The position numbers and the translations under genes are program-made. The notes under the pieces were generated by a model. It was not told the origin of the DNA. It ran no database searches and worked only from the letters and a program-made list of their open reading frames with translations. DNA of 64,000 bases, from the NCBI RefSeq assembly GCF_003337415.1, contig NZ_QPJT01000006.1:151066-215065 (forward strand), given 5' to 3'. The DNA comes from Anaerobacterium chartisolvens (GTDB lineage Bacteria > Bacillota > Clostridia > Acetivibrionales > DSM-27016). Shown in pieces: positions 63,906 to 64,000 of the stretch. How positions within the stretch are numbered: the stretch's first letter is position 1; the number at the start of each line of letters is the position of its first letter.

Positions 63906-64000
63906 GGTGGGCGGTCAAAGTAAATGCAACCATTGACAGAGTAACTGGAACTGGGTAGCATTTAGTTATTCCGAAGATGGTTAGAAAAAGATTTAAAACA
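63906..64000 (+). other. Unassigned sequence at the window end
   Basis: GGTGGGCGGTCAAAGTAAAT and onward differs from what follows the left direct repeat. An open frame begins near the end (ATGGTTAGAAAAAGATTT, encoding MVRKRFK) and runs out of the window. It could be the start of another insertion sequence; too short to classify. Confidence 0.3.

Overview
The window looks like a chromosomal segment of a low-to-moderate GC, spore-forming, cellulosome-producing clostridium (Acetivibrio/Ruminiclostridium-like Firmicute). The support is a SpoIIP gene, a Firmicute-type hrcA-grpE-dnaK-dnaJ operon with a CIRCE operator, RemA, pyruvate phosphate dikinase, a GH27 alpha-galactosidase ending in a type I dockerin, and strong AGGAGG ribosome binding sites.

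Region 1 (1-30.2 kb) is mostly core chromosome on the + strand: aspS (cut by the window edge), lepB, a giant 2-hydroxyacyl-CoA dehydratase activase-like protein, spoIIP, lepA, a PHP phosphatase, hemW, the CIRCE-controlled heat-shock operon continuing into prmA, rsmE and a CheY-like regulator, then yicC-remA-gmk-rpoZ-coaBC, glyS and ppdK. A small two-gene segment sits behind lepB and is bracketed by two 108-nt copies of the lepB 3' end plus terminator.

Region 2 (30.2-32.3 kb) is an array of small toxin-antitoxin modules behind ppdK. Each module is followed by another copy of the ppdK 3' end plus its terminator hairpin (three copies in a row; a fourth, shorter copy lies behind a ParE-type module at 60.4 kb). 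With the lepB case this suggests gene cassettes that insert at the 3' ends of housekeeping genes and carry or regenerate the host-gene tail.

Region 3 (32.4-58.1 kb) holds the alpha-galactosidase and then a complete-looking bacterial microcompartment (BMC) locus. It has a YesM/LytS-type sensor kinase with an adjacent sugar-binding lipoprotein, three SDR oxidoreductases, a zinc alcohol dehydrogenase, a D-2-hydroxyacid dehydrogenase, two cupins, two DeoC-type aldolases, three EutN/CcmL pentamer proteins, three BMC-H hexamer proteins, a CoA-acylating aldehyde dehydrogenase, PduL, an FGGY sugar kinase, an iron alcohol dehydrogenase, a catalytically deficient kinase fragment coupled to a YesN/AraC response regulator, and a ribose-type ABC importer. 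The inferred pathway is uptake, oxidation/isomerisation, phosphorylation, aldolase cleavage inside the shell, aldehyde to acyl-CoA to acyl-phosphate (ATP gain), and aldehyde to alcohol (NADH recycling). The substrate cannot be read from sequence. One DeoC carries a C-terminal ferredoxin-type four-cysteine motif, and a long palindromic element with compensatory base changes recurs three times inside the locus.

Region 4 (58.1-64 kb) is a scarred accessory region: a fragment of a ParE-type toxin, an 840-bp element with perfect 15-bp ends holding five 68-nt tandem repeats and a broken GIY-YIG nuclease gene, a DinJ-YafQ deletion remnant, a GNAT gene, an intact ParE-type toxin-antitoxin pair, a ClbS/DfsB-family gene, and an IS1634-family insertion sequence with 39-bp flanking direct repeats. 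No tRNA, rRNA or CRISPR array was recognised.
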